Positions 1-9,168 of a DNA stretch of 64,000 nt are shown here, piece after piece (positions within the stretch are counted from its first letter, which is position 1; each line of letters opens with the position of its first letter). The notes beneath the pieces were generated by a model, which was given only the letters and a program-made list of their open reading frames with translations, did no database searches and was not told where the DNA came from. The stretch comes from Tsukamurella sp. TY48 (GTDB lineage: Bacteria > Actinomycetota > Actinomycetes > Mycobacteriales > Mycobacteriaceae). The translations under genes were made by a program, and so were the position numbers. The stretch covers positions 1,240,001 through 1,304,000 of the forward strand of contig NZ_BPMV01000001.1 in the NCBI RefSeq assembly GCF_019656655.1, read 5' to 3'.

Positions 1-77
1 TCCTCCTTGCGCGTGAACTCCAGCTCGCGCTCGGTCAGGGCCGCTTCCAGTTGGTCCGGTGTCATCGATTCGCTCAT
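1..77 (-). CDS. YbjN-domain protein, N-terminal fragment
   Basis: The first 25 codons of a gene run off the window edge. Its ATG overlaps the mshA stop as ATGA, so it should be translated in coupling with mshA. The visible residues begin [20 protein letters not shown], an acidic helical start. In mycobacteria a YbjN-domain protein of unknown role follows mshA directly (Rv0487 after Rv0486), and the call rests on that gene order plus the start, not on a visible domain. Confidence 0.55.
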   Translation of the reverse strand, partial: MSESMTPDQLEAALTERELEFTRKE

Positions 78-1390
78 GCCCGCGCCCCTGCCCGGCGCCG
101 GCGGCGGCGCACCGTCTGCGTCGCCTCCTGCCGCGCCTCGATCGCCTTCGAATAGCTCTCCAACAGGCCGTCCGCGGTGCGGGACCAGGAGAACTGCTGT
201 GCGTGTTCGGTTGCGCCGCTTGCCAGTTCCGCACGCAGTCGCTTATCCGCGGTGAGCTCGTCGAGTGCCGCGGTCCATGCCTGCGGGTCGTGCCCCGAGA
301 CCAGGCGGCCCGAGACACCGTCGGCCACCGCCACCGAGAGACCGCCCACGTTCGCGGCCACCACCGGGGTGCCGCAGGCCTGCGCCTCCACGGCGACCAG
401 GCCGAAGGACTCCGAATAGCTGGGCACCACCACCAGATCCGAGGCGCGATACACCTCGGCGAGCCCGGCCGGGGGCCGCGGGGGCCCGAAGGTCACGGCC
501 TGCTCGATGCCGAGCTCGCGGGCCAGCGCGATCAGCGCATCCGGCCGCTCCAGTCCCGTGCCCGACGGTCCGCCCACCACCAGCAGCCGGATGCGACGCT
601 CGGGGTGCGCGTGGATGAGCGGGGCCGCCGCGCGCAGCAGCAGATCGGGAGCCTTGTGCGGCTGAATCCGGCCGACGAAGGTGAGCACCAATTCCTCGGG
701 GGCGATACCGAGTTCGGCGCGTGCGGCGGCGCCGTCGCCCGGCGAGTAGGTGGCCAGATCGGCCCCCGGGTACACCACGTCGATCCGGTCGAGCGGCACC
801 CTGTGCAGTTCGGCGAGCTGGTTCGCCTCGACCTCGGTGTTCACGATCAGCCGGTCCGCCTCGTCGGAGACCTGCTGTTCACCGATGATCCGCGCCTGCG
901 GCTCGGCGGTGTCACCCTCGGCGAGCGCGCGGTTCTTCACCGCGGCCAGGGTGTGCGCGGTGTGCACCAGCGGCACGCCCCAGCGGTCGCGGGCCAGCCA
1001 GCCGACCTGTCCCGAGAGCCAGTAGTGCGAGTGGATCAGGTCGAAGTAGCCGGGTTCCTCGCGGGCCTCGGCCCGCTGCACCCCGGCCGCGAAGGCGCAC
1101 AGCTGCGCGGGCAGATCGGTCTTGTCCAGCCCCTCGAAGGGGCCCGCGACGATGTTGCGGACGCGAATCCCCGGCGCGGCCTCCACGATCGGCGCGTCCG
1201 ACGAGCTGGTGGCGCGGGTGAAGATCTCCACCTCGATGCCGCGCGCGGCGAGTTCGAGGGAGGTCTGCCAGATGTAGACGTTCATGCCGCCCGCATCGCC
1301 GGTACCGGGCTGCGCCAGCGGCGAGGTGTGCACCGACAGCACCGCGATCCGGCGCGGCGTGGTGCGGGCCGCTGACTTACCAGTAGGCAC
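74..1390 (-). CDS. mshA: D-inositol-3-phosphate glycosyltransferase, first step of mycothiol synthesis
   Basis: A 438-residue family 4 glycosyltransferase that transfers GlcNAc from UDP-GlcNAc to inositol 3-phosphate, beginning the synthesis of mycothiol, the main thiol of actinobacteria. The N-terminal Rossmann half has the glycine-rich acceptor loop [10 protein letters not shown] at about residue 30. The C-terminal half has the nucleotide-sugar motif [18 protein letters not shown] near residue 325. Length and order of motifs match MshA. The GTG start at 1390 lies 7 nt after a TAAGCT box (1398-1403), so the transcript is probably leaderless, and that box overlaps the stop codon of the upstream hydrolase. 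Its stop overlaps the next gene by 4 bp. Confidence 0.95.
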   Translation of the reverse strand: MPTGKSAARTTPRRIAVLSVHTSPLAQPGTGDAGGMNVYIWQTSLELAARGIEVEIFTRATSSSDAPIVEAAPGIRVRNIVAGPFEGLDKTDLPAQLCAFAAGVQRAEAREEPGYFDLIHSHYWLSGQVGWLARDRWGVPLVHTAHTLAAVKNRALAEGDTAEPQARIIGEQQVSDEADRLIVNTEVEANQLAELHRVPLDRIDVVYPGADLATYSPGDGAAARAELGIAPEELVLTFVGRIQPHKAPDLLLRAAAPLIHAHPERRIRLLVVGGPSGTGLERPDALIALARELGIEQAVTFGPPRPPAGLAEVYRASDLVVVPSYSESFGLVAVEAQACGTPVVAANVGGLSVAVADGVSGRLVSGHDPQAWTAALDELTADKRLRAELASGATEHAQQFSWSRTADGLLESYSKAIEARQEATQTVRRRRRRAGARA

Positions 1391-1400
1391 GCCGTCCAGC

Positions 1401-2255
1401 TTAACCCCGCAGATCGAGGAGTTCGCGGGCGCAGCGCGCGGGGTCCACCACGAAGGGCGCGTGGCCCCCGCCGTCCCACCAGGACAGCGTGGAGTGCGGC
1501 AGCACCGCGGCGTGATGCTCGGCGGTCACCGGGGCCACCACCTCGTCGTCGCGTCCGTGCTGGATGAGGACGGGGAAGGTCCAGGCGGCCAGGTCGGCGT
1601 CGTGGTCGACGGTGCGCCGGAACAGCCCACCGCGCACCGCGGGAGGCGTGGACAGCGAGTGGCCGAAAACACGCTGGGCCACGGGGCCGAGCGTCTCCTG
1701 GTCGAAGCCCTTCGGCAGCATCCGGATGCTCGCGAGTGCGGGGATGGCGGTGCTCGGTTTCGCCGACAACGCCGCCGGGAGGGCACCGTTCATGGCGGGG
1801 CCGGTGACGCCGCCGGGGAACTGCCCCTGCTTGCCGCCGCCGATCGAGGTGATCGCCCCGATCAGGCCCACGCCGAGCACACCGTCGGTGCCGTGCACGG
1901 AGAGGTGGTCGGCGATGATCAGGCCGCCGTACGACCAGCCGACCAGGTACACCTCGTCCAGGCCGAGCCGGTCGCGCACGGCCTTGACGTCGTCGGCGAA
2001 TTCCTGCGTGGTGAACGACGCGGGCACCGAGCTGCGGCCGTGGCCGCGGTTGTCCACGGCGACCACGCGGTGTCCCGCGGCGGTCAGCTCGTCGATCAGC
2101 GGCAGGCCCCACGAGTCGCCACTGGCCGACCACCCGTGGATCAGCAGGTACGCAGGCTTCGTCGGGTCGACGGTGCCCGCGTACGCGGTGCTGTAGTCGA
2201 TGTAGAAGATCTCCGTGCCGTCGGGCCCGACGGCGAATCCACATGCGCGAGTCAC
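1401..2255 (-). CDS. alpha/beta-fold hydrolase
   Basis: A 284-residue soluble alpha/beta hydrolase. The oxyanion motif HGWSASG is at residues 40-46, the nucleophile elbow GWSYG puts Ser108 at the centre, the acidic residue is Asp236 or Asp237 (HGRDDE), and the catalytic His is His265 (GGGHAPF). The substrate cannot be told from the sequence. It ends 10 bp before mshA. The GTG start is 6 nt downstream of a TAGGGT box (2262-2267), consistent with a leaderless message. Hydrolases upstream of mshA recur in related genomes, but I know of no proven link to mycothiol. Confidence 0.85.
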   Translation of the reverse strand: MTRACGFAVGPDGTEIFYIDYSTAYAGTVDPTKPAYLLIHGWSASGDSWGLPLIDELTAAGHRVVAVDNRGHGRSSVPASFTTQEFADDVKAVRDRLGLDEVYLVGWSYGGLIIADHLSVHGTDGVLGVGLIGAITSIGGGKQGQFPGGVTGPAMNGALPAALSAKPSTAIPALASIRMLPKGFDQETLGPVAQRVFGHSLSTPPAVRGGLFRRTVDHDADLAAWTFPVLIQHGRDDEVVAPVTAEHHAAVLPHSTLSWWDGGGHAPFVVDPARCARELLDLRG

Positions 2256-2271
2256 ACCCCGACCCTAGCCG

Positions 2272-2871
2272 TCAGGCCTCGCGGACCAGCGCCAGTCGGG
2301 CGCGGAGGTACTCGCGCACGTTCTCGTACCGGTGAATTCCGCCCTCGAGCTCGACGACGGTGCCCGCGTCCCATCCTGGTCCGCTGCCGGCCACCACGAA
2401 CGCCGCCCCTGAGGCGTCGGGGTCCGATGCCAGCGGAATGCAGTCGAGCGGGTCCTCGGGACTGAACTCGAGACGCCCACCCTCCGCGGCGTACCACTCG
2501 TCGATGTACTCCCGCGCGATTCCCCAGATCGATGCCGGGAACTGCGCGGGGTATCCCGCCACCCCGGCGGTGCCCACCCCGGACGTACCGAGCAGCGTGT
2601 CGCCGTAGAAGTAGCCGGGGAATCCGTTGGCGACGCCGAGGAGTGCGCGCAGCTCCGGTGGATAGGGCCGCCCGAGGGCGGCCTCGGCCTGCGCGATCTC
2701 GGCCTCGGTCGCGGGTGGTGCCGGTGCGGCGGTGGCGATCACCGGGCCGTGCGGATCGAGGTCGAGGCGGATCTCGAGACCGTCCCCGTCCTCCTCCCCC
2801 GCTCGCACCCGCTCGCGCGCCAGGTCCGCGATGAGCTCCTGCAACTCCTCGACCATCGTCTCCGTACCCAT
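2272..2871 (-). CDS. SMI1/KNR4-family protein
   Basis: A 199-residue soluble acidic protein. The SMI1/KNR4 core is recognisable from about residue 55: an initial helix (EIAQAEAALGRPYPPELRA), the LLGVANGF turn, then the beta-rich half with YFYGDTLL and a C-terminal Phe/Tyr-rich end. The family includes many immunity proteins against polymorphic toxins, but no toxin or secretion gene is nearby, so its job is open. A GGGAG ribosome site sits 5 nt before the ATG. It lies 16 bp upstream of the hydrolase, so the three minus-strand genes may form one unit. Confidence 0.7.
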   Translation of the reverse strand: MGTETMVEELQELIADLARERVRAGEEDGDGLEIRLDLDPHGPVIATAAPAPPATEAEIAQAEAALGRPYPPELRALLGVANGFPGYFYGDTLLGTSGVGTAGVAGYPAQFPASIWGIAREYIDEWYAAEGGRLEFSPEDPLDCIPLASDPDASGAAFVVAGSGPGWDAGTVVELEGGIHRYENVREYLRARLALVREA

Positions 2872-3090
2872 TCCACTCCCGTCTGCGCAATCCGCGATCG
2901 CGTCTACGGTATCCAGAATTCCTCGGCGTGCGCCGGGAGACCACGGAACCCGCCGCCGAACACCTCTCGGATTCCGTCCGCGGCGGACACCGTGTCCACG
3001 GCGGACAGATTCGGAGAGCGTCCTGTTCTCGGTATCCCGACCCTCGGAGAACGCCGTGGCCGGTGACCGCGCGACCTCGCGGGAATTAAT

Positions 3091-3104
3091 CGGACCGTGG
3101 TCCG
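3091..3104. promoter_or_regulatory. inverted repeat upstream of the pirin gene
   Basis: CGGACC and GGTCCG are separated by GT, about 50 bp before the pirin start. Position and symmetry fit a repressor or redox-regulator site, but no cognate regulator is identified and the repeat is short. Confidence 0.25.
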
Positions 3105-3150
3105 GTTGATGGTAGTGTCAGCTTCAGCAGCCCACTTCCAGGAGGACACC

Positions 3151-4122
3151 ATGCCCGCCGTGACCGCCGATACGCTCACCCTCCCCCGCATCGCCGCCGC
3201 CGCACCCGGCGAGACGGACCGCCCCGTCCGGAAGATCACCACCGGCCCCCGCGGCTACGAGGGCGAGGGCTTCCCCGTGGTGCGCGCCTTCGCAGGCGTG
3301 CACCCGCGCGATCTCGACCCGTTCGTGCACATGGACCAGATGGGCGAGGTCGAGTACGAGCCCGGCGAGCCCAAGGGCACCAGCTGGCACCCGCACCGCG
3401 GCTTCGAGACCGTGACCTACATGATCGACGGCCTGTTCCAGCACCAGGACAGCCACGGCGGCGGCGGATTGATCTCCGACGGCGCCACCCAGTGGATGAC
3501 GGCCGGCTCCGGGATCCTGCACATCGAGACCCCGCCCGCCGAGCTGGTCGAGTCCGGCGGCACCTTCCACGGCATCCAGCTGTGGGTGAACCTGCCGAAG
3601 TCGGAGAAGTTCACCACGCCCGCCTATCAGAACCTCGAGGGCGGCCAGACCACGCTCGTCACCACACCCGACGGCGGCTCCCTGATCCGCATCGTCGCGG
3701 GCGAGGTGGACGGGCACCAGGGGCCGGGATCGACCCGCACACCGATCAACTTCGTGCACGCCACGATCGCCCCCGGAGCCGAGGCCTCGCTGCCGTGGAA
3801 CCGCGATTTCAACGCGCTGGTCTACGTGCTCAGCGGCCGCGGCACCGTGGGACCCGTGGGGCATCCGATCCACGAGGGCCAGCTCGCGCAGCTCGGCCCC
3901 GGGGACCGGATCACGGTGCGCGCCGACGAGTCCCAGGACTCGAATCGGCCCACCATGGAGGTCCTGATCCTGGGCGGCCGGCCCATCCGGGAACCCGTGG
4001 TGCAGTACGGCCCGTTCGTGATGAACACCAAGGCCGAGCTCATCCAGGCGATGGAGGACTACAACGCCGGCAAGTTCGGCCACATCCCGCCCGGCGCCCT
4101 GATGCCGCACGTCGCTCGCTAG
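3151..4122 (+). CDS. pirin family protein
   Basis: A 323-residue bicupin of the pirin family. The N-terminal cupin carries the metal ligands in HPHRGFETVTYM (two His) and GSGILHIETP (His, Glu). The C-terminal cupin with FNALVYVLSGRGTVG follows. Family members bind iron, and some are quercetinases or redox-sensing regulators; which applies here cannot be said. An in-frame start exists at 3097, but the ATG at 3151 follows a strong AGGAGG site and gives the usual pirin N-terminus. A 6-bp inverted repeat (CGGACC/GGTCCG, 3091-3104) lies upstream. No gene occupies 2872-3150. Confidence 0.88.
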   Translation: MPAVTADTLTLPRIAAAAPGETDRPVRKITTGPRGYEGEGFPVVRAFAGVHPRDLDPFVHMDQMGEVEYEPGEPKGTSWHPHRGFETVTYMIDGLFQHQDSHGGGGLISDGATQWMTAGSGILHIETPPAELVESGGTFHGIQLWVNLPKSEKFTTPAYQNLEGGQTTLVTTPDGGSLIRIVAGEVDGHQGPGSTRTPINFVHATIAPGAEASLPWNRDFNALVYVLSGRGTVGPVGHPIHEGQLAQLGPGDRITVRADESQDSNRPTMEVLILGGRPIREPVVQYGPFVMNTKAELIQAMEDYNAGKFGHIPPGALMPHVAR

Positions 4123-4128
4123 CCGGTA

Positions 4129-4156
4129 CCGGCTGGGTCCGATCAGGCCCAGCCGG
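4129..4156. terminator. hairpin between converging pirin and benzoylformate decarboxylase remnant
   Basis: Perfect 9-bp arms, CCGGCTGGG and CCCAGCCGG, enclose a 10-nt loop just after the pirin stop. There is no clear T tract. Its position between convergent reading frames suggests it ends transcription from both sides. Confidence 0.55.
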
Positions 4157-4165
4157 GTGTACGCC

Positions 4166-4312
4166 TCAGCAAGAAAGCCCCAGGATGTAGCGGAAGCCAC
4201 CGGGAAGGCCCGCCAGGAAAGGCAATTCGTTCGAACCGGGGTTGCCGAACACCGTGGTGAGGCCGTGCTGGGCGAACAGCTGGTGCGCGGCGTCCTTGAC
4301 GGTGCGGATCAT
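4166..4312 (-). pseudogene. benzoylformate decarboxylase, truncated to 48 codons
   Basis: The ATG overlaps the transporter stop as ATGA. The 48 residues contain QHGLTTVFGNPGSNELPFL and GFRYILGL, a near-exact match to the N-terminus of thiamine-diphosphate benzoylformate decarboxylases (MdlC), including the active-site-lining Ser of the GNPGSNE motif. Full enzymes are about 525 residues. After GFRYILGL the expected QEA is replaced by SC and a stop, then by the pirin intergenic region, so more than 90% of the gene is gone. It cannot make an enzyme. It shows that a mandelate/benzoylformate branch once fed the beta-ketoadipate cluster next door. Confidence 0.85.
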
Positions 4313-5586
4313 GCCGCCTCGGGCTGCGCCGCATCCTCGGCGACCGGCGCCGACTGCTCCGCGCCGGGCCGCGGCACCGCCAGCACCGCGATCGCACCGA
4401 GTCCGGCGGCGACGGCGAAGAAGTAGAAGCCCCAGGGGTATCCGACGCCGGCCACCACGAGGCTGCCCGTGACCCAGGGCCCGGCGATGGCACCGAGCCG
4501 CCCGACCGCGGAGACCAGGCCCATCGCGGTGCCGACCTTCGTGCGGGGATAGAGGTAGCCGATCAGGCCGTACAGCAGAACCTGGGCCGTGAACACGAAG
4601 AAGCCGGTCACGAAGATCACCACATCGAGCACCACCTGATTGGCCACCTTGATGCTCAGCAGCGCCAGCATCACGCTGGCCATGGCGAACCACAGCACCG
4701 TGACCCGTTGCGCACCACGGCGGTCCGCGACCCGGCCGCCGATCATCAGGCCGGCCACGGCGCCCACGTTCAGCACGAGCAGCATCACCAGCGCGGTGGA
4801 CACCGGGTAGCCCGCGCCGCGCATCAGCTGCGGCAGCCAGGTGTTGAGCCCGTACACCACCAGCAGCCCCAGGAAGGCCGCGACGAACAGCATGAGCGTG
4901 GTCCGCAGGTACGGCGCCTGCAGCACCGATGCGCGGGCGGCGCGCTGCGCCGCAACCGGTTCGGCGGCGCCGGTCACGGCGGCGGTCTCCGGCATCCGCA
5001 GGGCGATCACGGGTACCAGCAGCAGGCCGAGGATGCCGCCGCCGTAGAACAGCCACTGCCAGGAGTTCCCGGCCAGCAGCGCGATCAGCGAGGCCAGGAC
5101 CGCACCCACGTGGTAGCCGGTCATGGTGACGGCGCTGGCGTTCGACTTCCGCTCGGGCGCGGCCTCCTGCATCGCGGTGAGCGCCACCGGCATGCAGCCG
5201 CCCATGCCGAGGCCGGCGATGAATCGGGCGCCGGCCAACGCCCACACCGTGGGCATGACGGGGACCAGCAGGGTGAACACCGAGAACAGCAGGACGCACA
5301 CCACGAGCGGGCCGCGGCGGCCGTAGCGGTCCGAGATCGCACCGGTGACCGCCGCACCGATGCCCACGCCGACCAGCGAGACCGTGGCAACGGTGCGCAG
5401 ATCCGATGCGGTCATCCCCAGGTGCCCGGTGTCGAGCAGCGCGGGAATGGCGGCGCCGAGCGAGACGAGGTCGTACCCCTCGAAGACGACGACCATCCAG
5501 CACAGCAGTGCGCCCCAGGTCCTCGGCGAACCGACCGAGCGCAGTGCGGCGTCCGCCGCGGGCGGGGTCAGTGGTGTGGAAGCCAT
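4309..5586 (-). CDS. aromatic acid:H+ symporter of the major facilitator superfamily
   Basis: A 425-residue, 12-segment transporter of the AAHS family (PcaK/BenK type). The first segment has the family signature FEGYDLVSLG with its essential Asp, and the loop between segments 2 and 3 has GAISDRYGRRGP. It should import benzoate, benzoylformate, protocatechuate or a related acid; the exact substrate is inferred. The ATG at 5586 was chosen over an upstream in-frame start because GGAG lies just before it. It follows pcaR with its own promoter and a probable PcaR site, and is coupled to the truncated decarboxylase, which hints at benzoylformate as the original substrate. Confidence 0.85.
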   Translation of the reverse strand: MASTPLTPPAADAALRSVGSPRTWGALLCWMVVVFEGYDLVSLGAAIPALLDTGHLGMTASDLRTVATVSLVGVGIGAAVTGAISDRYGRRGPLVVCVLLFSVFTLLVPVMPTVWALAGARFIAGLGMGGCMPVALTAMQEAAPERKSNASAVTMTGYHVGAVLASLIALLAGNSWQWLFYGGGILGLLLVPVIALRMPETAAVTGAAEPVAAQRAARASVLQAPYLRTTLMLFVAAFLGLLVVYGLNTWLPQLMRGAGYPVSTALVMLLVLNVGAVAGLMIGGRVADRRGAQRVTVLWFAMASVMLALLSIKVANQVVLDVVIFVTGFFVFTAQVLLYGLIGYLYPRTKVGTAMGLVSAVGRLGAIAGPWVTGSLVVAGVGYPWGFYFFAVAAGLGAIAVLAVPRPGAEQSAPVAEDAAQPEAA

Positions 5587-5635
5587 CGGATCTCCATCGA
5601 CGATCGAATGTGACCTGCGCCATAGGCGCATCGTC

Positions 5636-5684
5636 ATACTAACCACGCGTTCGCTGATTGCACAAGTGTTCGTTATGCGAACAC
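5636..5684 (-). promoter_or_regulatory. transporter promoter with PcaR-type operator
   Basis: Reading the minus strand, a perfect inverted repeat GTGTTCG-CATAA-CGAACAC (5666-5684) abuts a -35 TTGTGC (5660-5665). After an 18-nt spacer comes -10 TAGTAT (5636-5641). An operator directly upstream of -35 fits activation by an IclR-family protein. The same 7-5-7 repeat recurs before pcaH. Confidence 0.6.
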
Positions 5685-5753
5685 GATGGAGTGGTGAGCG
5701 ACTACCGGAGGAGTCTGAGAAAGGCGCGATGAACTGCGGTTTCGGAGGCCGCG

Positions 5754-6560
5754 TCAGTCGATGCCGGCGGCCCGGGCCGCCTCGGCGATATCGGCGGCGG
5801 TGTCACGCAACGCGGCGACCCGGTGCTCGACGGTCGGCTCGTCGGCACCGTCGAGACGCGCGGACAGCGCCATGTTGATCGCCGCCCGGGGACGGCCGTC
5901 CCGCCCGGCGACGGGCACCGCGAGCGACCGCAGGCCCACCTCGAGCTCCTGGTCGACCATCGCGTATCCCTGCGTGCGGATCTTCGCGAGTTCGGCCTCC
6001 AGCGCCGCGCGGGAGGTGATGGTGCGCGGGGTCAGCGGGGCCAGCGTGGCGTTCGCGAAGTACGCCTCGAGCTCGTCCTCGTCGGCCGCCGCCAACAGGA
6101 CGCGCCCCATCGACGTGGCGTACGCGGGGAACCGGGTCCCCGGGCTGATACCCACCGTCATGATGCGCCGCGTGTGCACGCGCGTCAGGTACACGATGTC
6201 CGTGCCGTCGAGCACCGCGAGCGAGGTGGACTCCTGCTCGCGATGCGATAGGCGTTCGAGGATCGGCTGCGCCAACTCCGGCAGCGGCTGACCGGCGAGG
6301 TAGGCGTACCCCAGTTGCAGCACCAGCGGCGTGAGACCGAAATCGCGACCGTCCGAGCGCACATAGCCCAGTTCCACCAGGGTCAGCAGGAACCGCCTCG
6401 CCGTGGCCCGGGTCAGGCCGGTCCGGGATGCGACCTCGGACAGTGTCATCGCCTGATGCTCCGCGTCGAAGGCGCGGATCACCTCGAGGCCGCGAGCCAA
6501 CGACTGCACGTACTGATCGCCCGCCTGCGGCCGCACGTCCTCGCTCCGGTCCGGGCTCAC
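5754..6560 (-). CDS. pcaR: IclR-family regulator of the beta-ketoadipate pathway
   Basis: A 268-residue IclR-family protein: N-terminal winged helix-turn-helix (about residues 22-80, TLSEVASRTGLTRATARRFL), then the effector-binding domain with GTRFPAYATSMGRVLLA. Sequence and position match PcaR/PobR regulators that respond to beta-ketoadipate pathway intermediates. The GTG at 6560 is preferred over the ATG at 6575 because AGGAG sits 5 nt before it. It starts 54 bp after pcaJ on the same strand and so probably belongs to the pca operon. Three GTGTTCG-N5-CGAACAC-like sites in the window are its likely targets. Confidence 0.85.
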   Translation of the reverse strand: MSPDRSEDVRPQAGDQYVQSLARGLEVIRAFDAEHQAMTLSEVASRTGLTRATARRFLLTLVELGYVRSDGRDFGLTPLVLQLGYAYLAGQPLPELAQPILERLSHREQESTSLAVLDGTDIVYLTRVHTRRIMTVGISPGTRFPAYATSMGRVLLAAADEDELEAYFANATLAPLTPRTITSRAALEAELAKIRTQGYAMVDQELEVGLRSLAVPVAGRDGRPRAAINMALSARLDGADEPTVEHRVAALRDTAADIAEAARAAGID

Positions 6561-6614
6561 GCGGTCTCCTCGCATTCGGGGGCGACGGGCCCCGGTTCGA
6601 GGCCCGCGATCAGC

Positions 6615-7283
6615 CTAATCGTCCAGCAGGTCGACTTCGACGACACCGCGCAGGTCCTCGACGGTGCAGCCGAAGCTCTCGCGCACCCGCACCCCCTCCG
6701 GGGACAGGAGGAACACGGCCCGCTCGGTGTAGACCCGGGTCACGCAGGACAGCCCCGTCACGGGGTAGCTGCACTGCGGCACCAGTTTCGGGGCACCCGT
6801 CTTGTCCTGCAGGGTCATCATCACCCACACCTCGCGGGCCCCGGTCGCGAGGTCCATCGCACCGCCCACGGCCGGAATCGCGTCCTGCGCGCCCGTGTGC
6901 CAGTTGGCGAGGTCGCCCGCGGCGGAGACCTGGAAGGCACCCAGCACGCACACGTCGAGGTGTCCCCCACGCATGATCGCGAACGAATCGGCGTGGTGGA
7001 AGTACGAGGCCCCCGGCAGCTCCGTGACCGGCGCCTTGCCGGCGTTGATCAGGTCCGGGTCGATCCGATCGCCCACGGCGGCCGGGCCCATGCCCAACAT
7101 CCCGTTCTCGGTGTGCAGGGTGACCCGCTGTTCGGGCCGTAGATGATCGGCGATCGTGGTGGGAAGGCCGATCCCCAGATTCACGAACGCGCCCCGCTGG
7201 ATGTCCCCCGCGACCATCGCGGCCATCTCCGGGCGGGTGAGGGGCGCCGCGCGCACGGTCCCGGTGGTCGCCGTCTGCTCCAT
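6615..7283 (-). CDS. pcaJ: 3-oxoadipate CoA-transferase, beta subunit
   Basis: A 222-residue family I CoA-transferase beta subunit. The catalytic glutamate is in TENGMLG (about residue 53), and NLGIGLPT and GGAMDLA motifs are present. With PcaI it moves CoA from succinyl-CoA to 3-oxoadipate, the penultimate step of the pathway. Its ATG shares one base with the pcaI stop (TGATG), tight coupling that fits a 1:1 heteromer. Very similar subunits serve acetoacetate, but the operon assigns it to 3-oxoadipate. Confidence 0.92.
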   Translation of the reverse strand: MEQTATTGTVRAAPLTRPEMAAMVAGDIQRGAFVNLGIGLPTTIADHLRPEQRVTLHTENGMLGMGPAAVGDRIDPDLINAGKAPVTELPGASYFHHADSFAIMRGGHLDVCVLGAFQVSAAGDLANWHTGAQDAIPAVGGAMDLATGAREVWVMMTLQDKTGAPKLVPQCSYPVTGLSCVTRVYTERAVFLLSPEGVRVRESFGCTVEDLRGVVEVDLLDD

Positions 7284-7945
7284 CACTGCACCTCCACGAT
7301 CGTGTTCACGTAGATGCCGGGCGTCACCACGACCTCCGGATCGATGCCGCCGGTGGGCACCACCTCGGACACCTGGGCCACCGTGTGCTGCGCGGCGGCC
7401 GCCATGATCGGGCCGAAGTTGCGGGCGGTCTTCCGGTACACCAGGTTCCCCACCCGGTCGGCCCTGAGCGCCTTGATCAGCGCGATATCGGCGTGCAGCG
7501 GGGTCTCGAAGACGTACCCGCGGCCGTCGATGATCCGCGTCTCCTTCCCCTCGGCCAACACCGTTCCGTAGCCGGTGGGGGTGAAGAAGCCGCCGATCCC
7601 CGCGCCGGCGGCGCGGATCCGTTCGGCGAGGTTGCCCTGCGGCACCAGTTCCAGTTCGATCCGGCCGGCGCGATAGGCCTCGTCGAAGTGCCAGGAATCG
7701 CTCTGCCGGGGGAAGGAGCAGATCACCTTGCGGACCCGGCCCTTCTGGATCAGCAGCGCCAGCCCCCGATCCCCCTGGCCGGCGTTGTTGTTCACGATGG
7801 TCAGATCGCCGGCGCCGGTCTCCAGCAGGGCGTCGATCAGTTCGAAGGGCTGCCCGGCGTCGCCGAAGCCGCCCACCATCACCGTTGCGCCGTCGCGCAC
7901 CCCTTCCACCGCATCCAGCGGGCTCGGAGCGAATTCCACCATCAT
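7283..7945 (-). CDS. pcaI: 3-oxoadipate CoA-transferase, alpha subunit
   Basis: A 220-residue CoA-transferase alpha subunit. The CoA-binding glycine loop GGFGDAGQP is near residue 25 and GGFFTPTGYGT lies in the middle. It pairs with PcaJ. The first codons are GTG-ATG-ATG (7948, 7945, 7942). The ATG at 7945 has the best spacing (6 nt) from AGGTGA; the GTG at 7948 would give a GTGA overlap with pcaF and cannot be excluded. Confidence 0.9.
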   Translation of the reverse strand: MMVEFAPSPLDAVEGVRDGATVMVGGFGDAGQPFELIDALLETGAGDLTIVNNNAGQGDRGLALLIQKGRVRKVICSFPRQSDSWHFDEAYRAGRIELELVPQGNLAERIRAAGAGIGGFFTPTGYGTVLAEGKETRIIDGRGYVFETPLHADIALIKALRADRVGNLVYRKTARNFGPIMAAAAQHTVAQVSEVVPTGGIDPEVVVTPGIYVNTIVEVQ

Positions 7946-9168
7946 CACAGATCACCTGTCGCGTCGATGTTTTCGAGCACCACGGCCAGCCCCTGGCCCA
8001 CGCCGATGCACAGCGCCGCGACGCCCCAGCGTTGCCGGGTCACCCGCAGGGTGTGTGCCAGCGTCCCGATCAGCCGGGCGCCCGAGGCCCCCAGCGGATG
8101 TCCGAGCGCGATCGCGCCTCCGAACCGGTTGACGATCTCCGGATCGATACCCCAGGCGTCCAGGCACACCAGCGACTGCGCGGCGAAGGCCTCGTTGAGC
8201 TCGACGGCCCCCACATCCGGCCACTCGATCCCGGCGCGGCGGAGCGCCCGGTCGGCCGCCTCGATGGGCGCTGCGCCGAAGGACTGCGGTGCCCCCGCCG
8301 ATGCGCCCCGTCCGGCGATGCGCGCCGTCGGGGCCGCGCCGATCGTCTCCGCCGCGGCGGCCGATCCGAGCAGGACCGCCGCCGCACCGTCGGACAGTGG
8401 CGACGCATTTCCCGCGGTCACGGTTCCGCCCTCCGGTCCCGGCGCGGCCGGGCGGAAGGACGGCCGCAGCGCGGACAGCGTCTCCACGGAGGTACCGGGC
8501 CGGATCGACTCGTCGCGAACGAGATCCGTTCCGGGCACCGGATCGACCAGGTCCGAGTAGAACCCGGCCTCCCAGGCACGCAGGGCGGCCCGATGCGAGC
8601 GCGCCGCGAACTCGTCCTGCCGCTCCCGGGTGATCCCGTGCGTCTGCCGCAGTTGCTCGGTGGCCTCCCCGAGCGAGACCGTCCACTCCCCGGGCATGCG
8701 GGGATTGACCAACCGCCAGCCGAGCGTGGTGGACGCCAGCGCCTGATCGCCCGAGGGGAAGGCACGGTCCGGTTTCGGCAGCACCCACGGTGCGCGACTC
8801 ATGGACTCGACACCGCCCGCGAGCACGATCTCGGCGTCCGCCACCTCGATCTGCCGCGATCCGGTGATCACGGCGTCCAGCGAGGAGCCGCACAGCCGGT
8901 TGACGGTGCTGCCGGGCACCGTGACCGGGAGGCCGGCGAGCAGTGCGGCCATGCGCGCGACGTTGCGGTTCTCCTCCCCGGCGCCGTTGGCGTTCCCGAG
9001 GACCACCTCGTCGATCGCGGCTCCGTCGCCGGCCGCGAGACCGGGTGCGCGATCGACGATGCGCCGCACCACGTGTGCCGCGAGATCATCGGGCCGCACG
9101 CCGGACAGGCCGCCGCCGTACCGCCCGAACGGTGTCCGCACCGCGTCGTAGACGAAGGCCTCAGCCAT
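7945..9168 (-). CDS. pcaF: 3-oxoadipyl-CoA thiolase
   Basis: A 407-residue thiolase that splits 3-oxoadipyl-CoA to succinyl-CoA and acetyl-CoA, the last step of the pathway. The acylated cysteine is in NRLCGSSLDA (about residue 91), and the C-terminal catalytic motifs NEAFAAQ, GGAIALGHPLGASG and a Cys in AALCIGVGQG are present. The start is set at ATG 9168, overlapping the end of pcaL by 8 bp, rather than the longer frame to 9234. Confidence 0.93.
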   Translation of the reverse strand: MAEAFVYDAVRTPFGRYGGGLSGVRPDDLAAHVVRRIVDRAPGLAAGDGAAIDEVVLGNANGAGEENRNVARMAALLAGLPVTVPGSTVNRLCGSSLDAVITGSRQIEVADAEIVLAGGVESMSRAPWVLPKPDRAFPSGDQALASTTLGWRLVNPRMPGEWTVSLGEATEQLRQTHGITRERQDEFAARSHRAALRAWEAGFYSDLVDPVPGTDLVRDESIRPGTSVETLSALRPSFRPAAPGPEGGTVTAGNASPLSDGAAAVLLGSAAAAETIGAAPTARIAGRGASAGAPQSFGAAPIEAADRALRRAGIEWPDVGAVELNEAFAAQSLVCLDAWGIDPEIVNRFGGAIALGHPLGASGARLIGTLAHTLRVTRQRWGVAALCIGVGQGLAVVLENIDATGDL

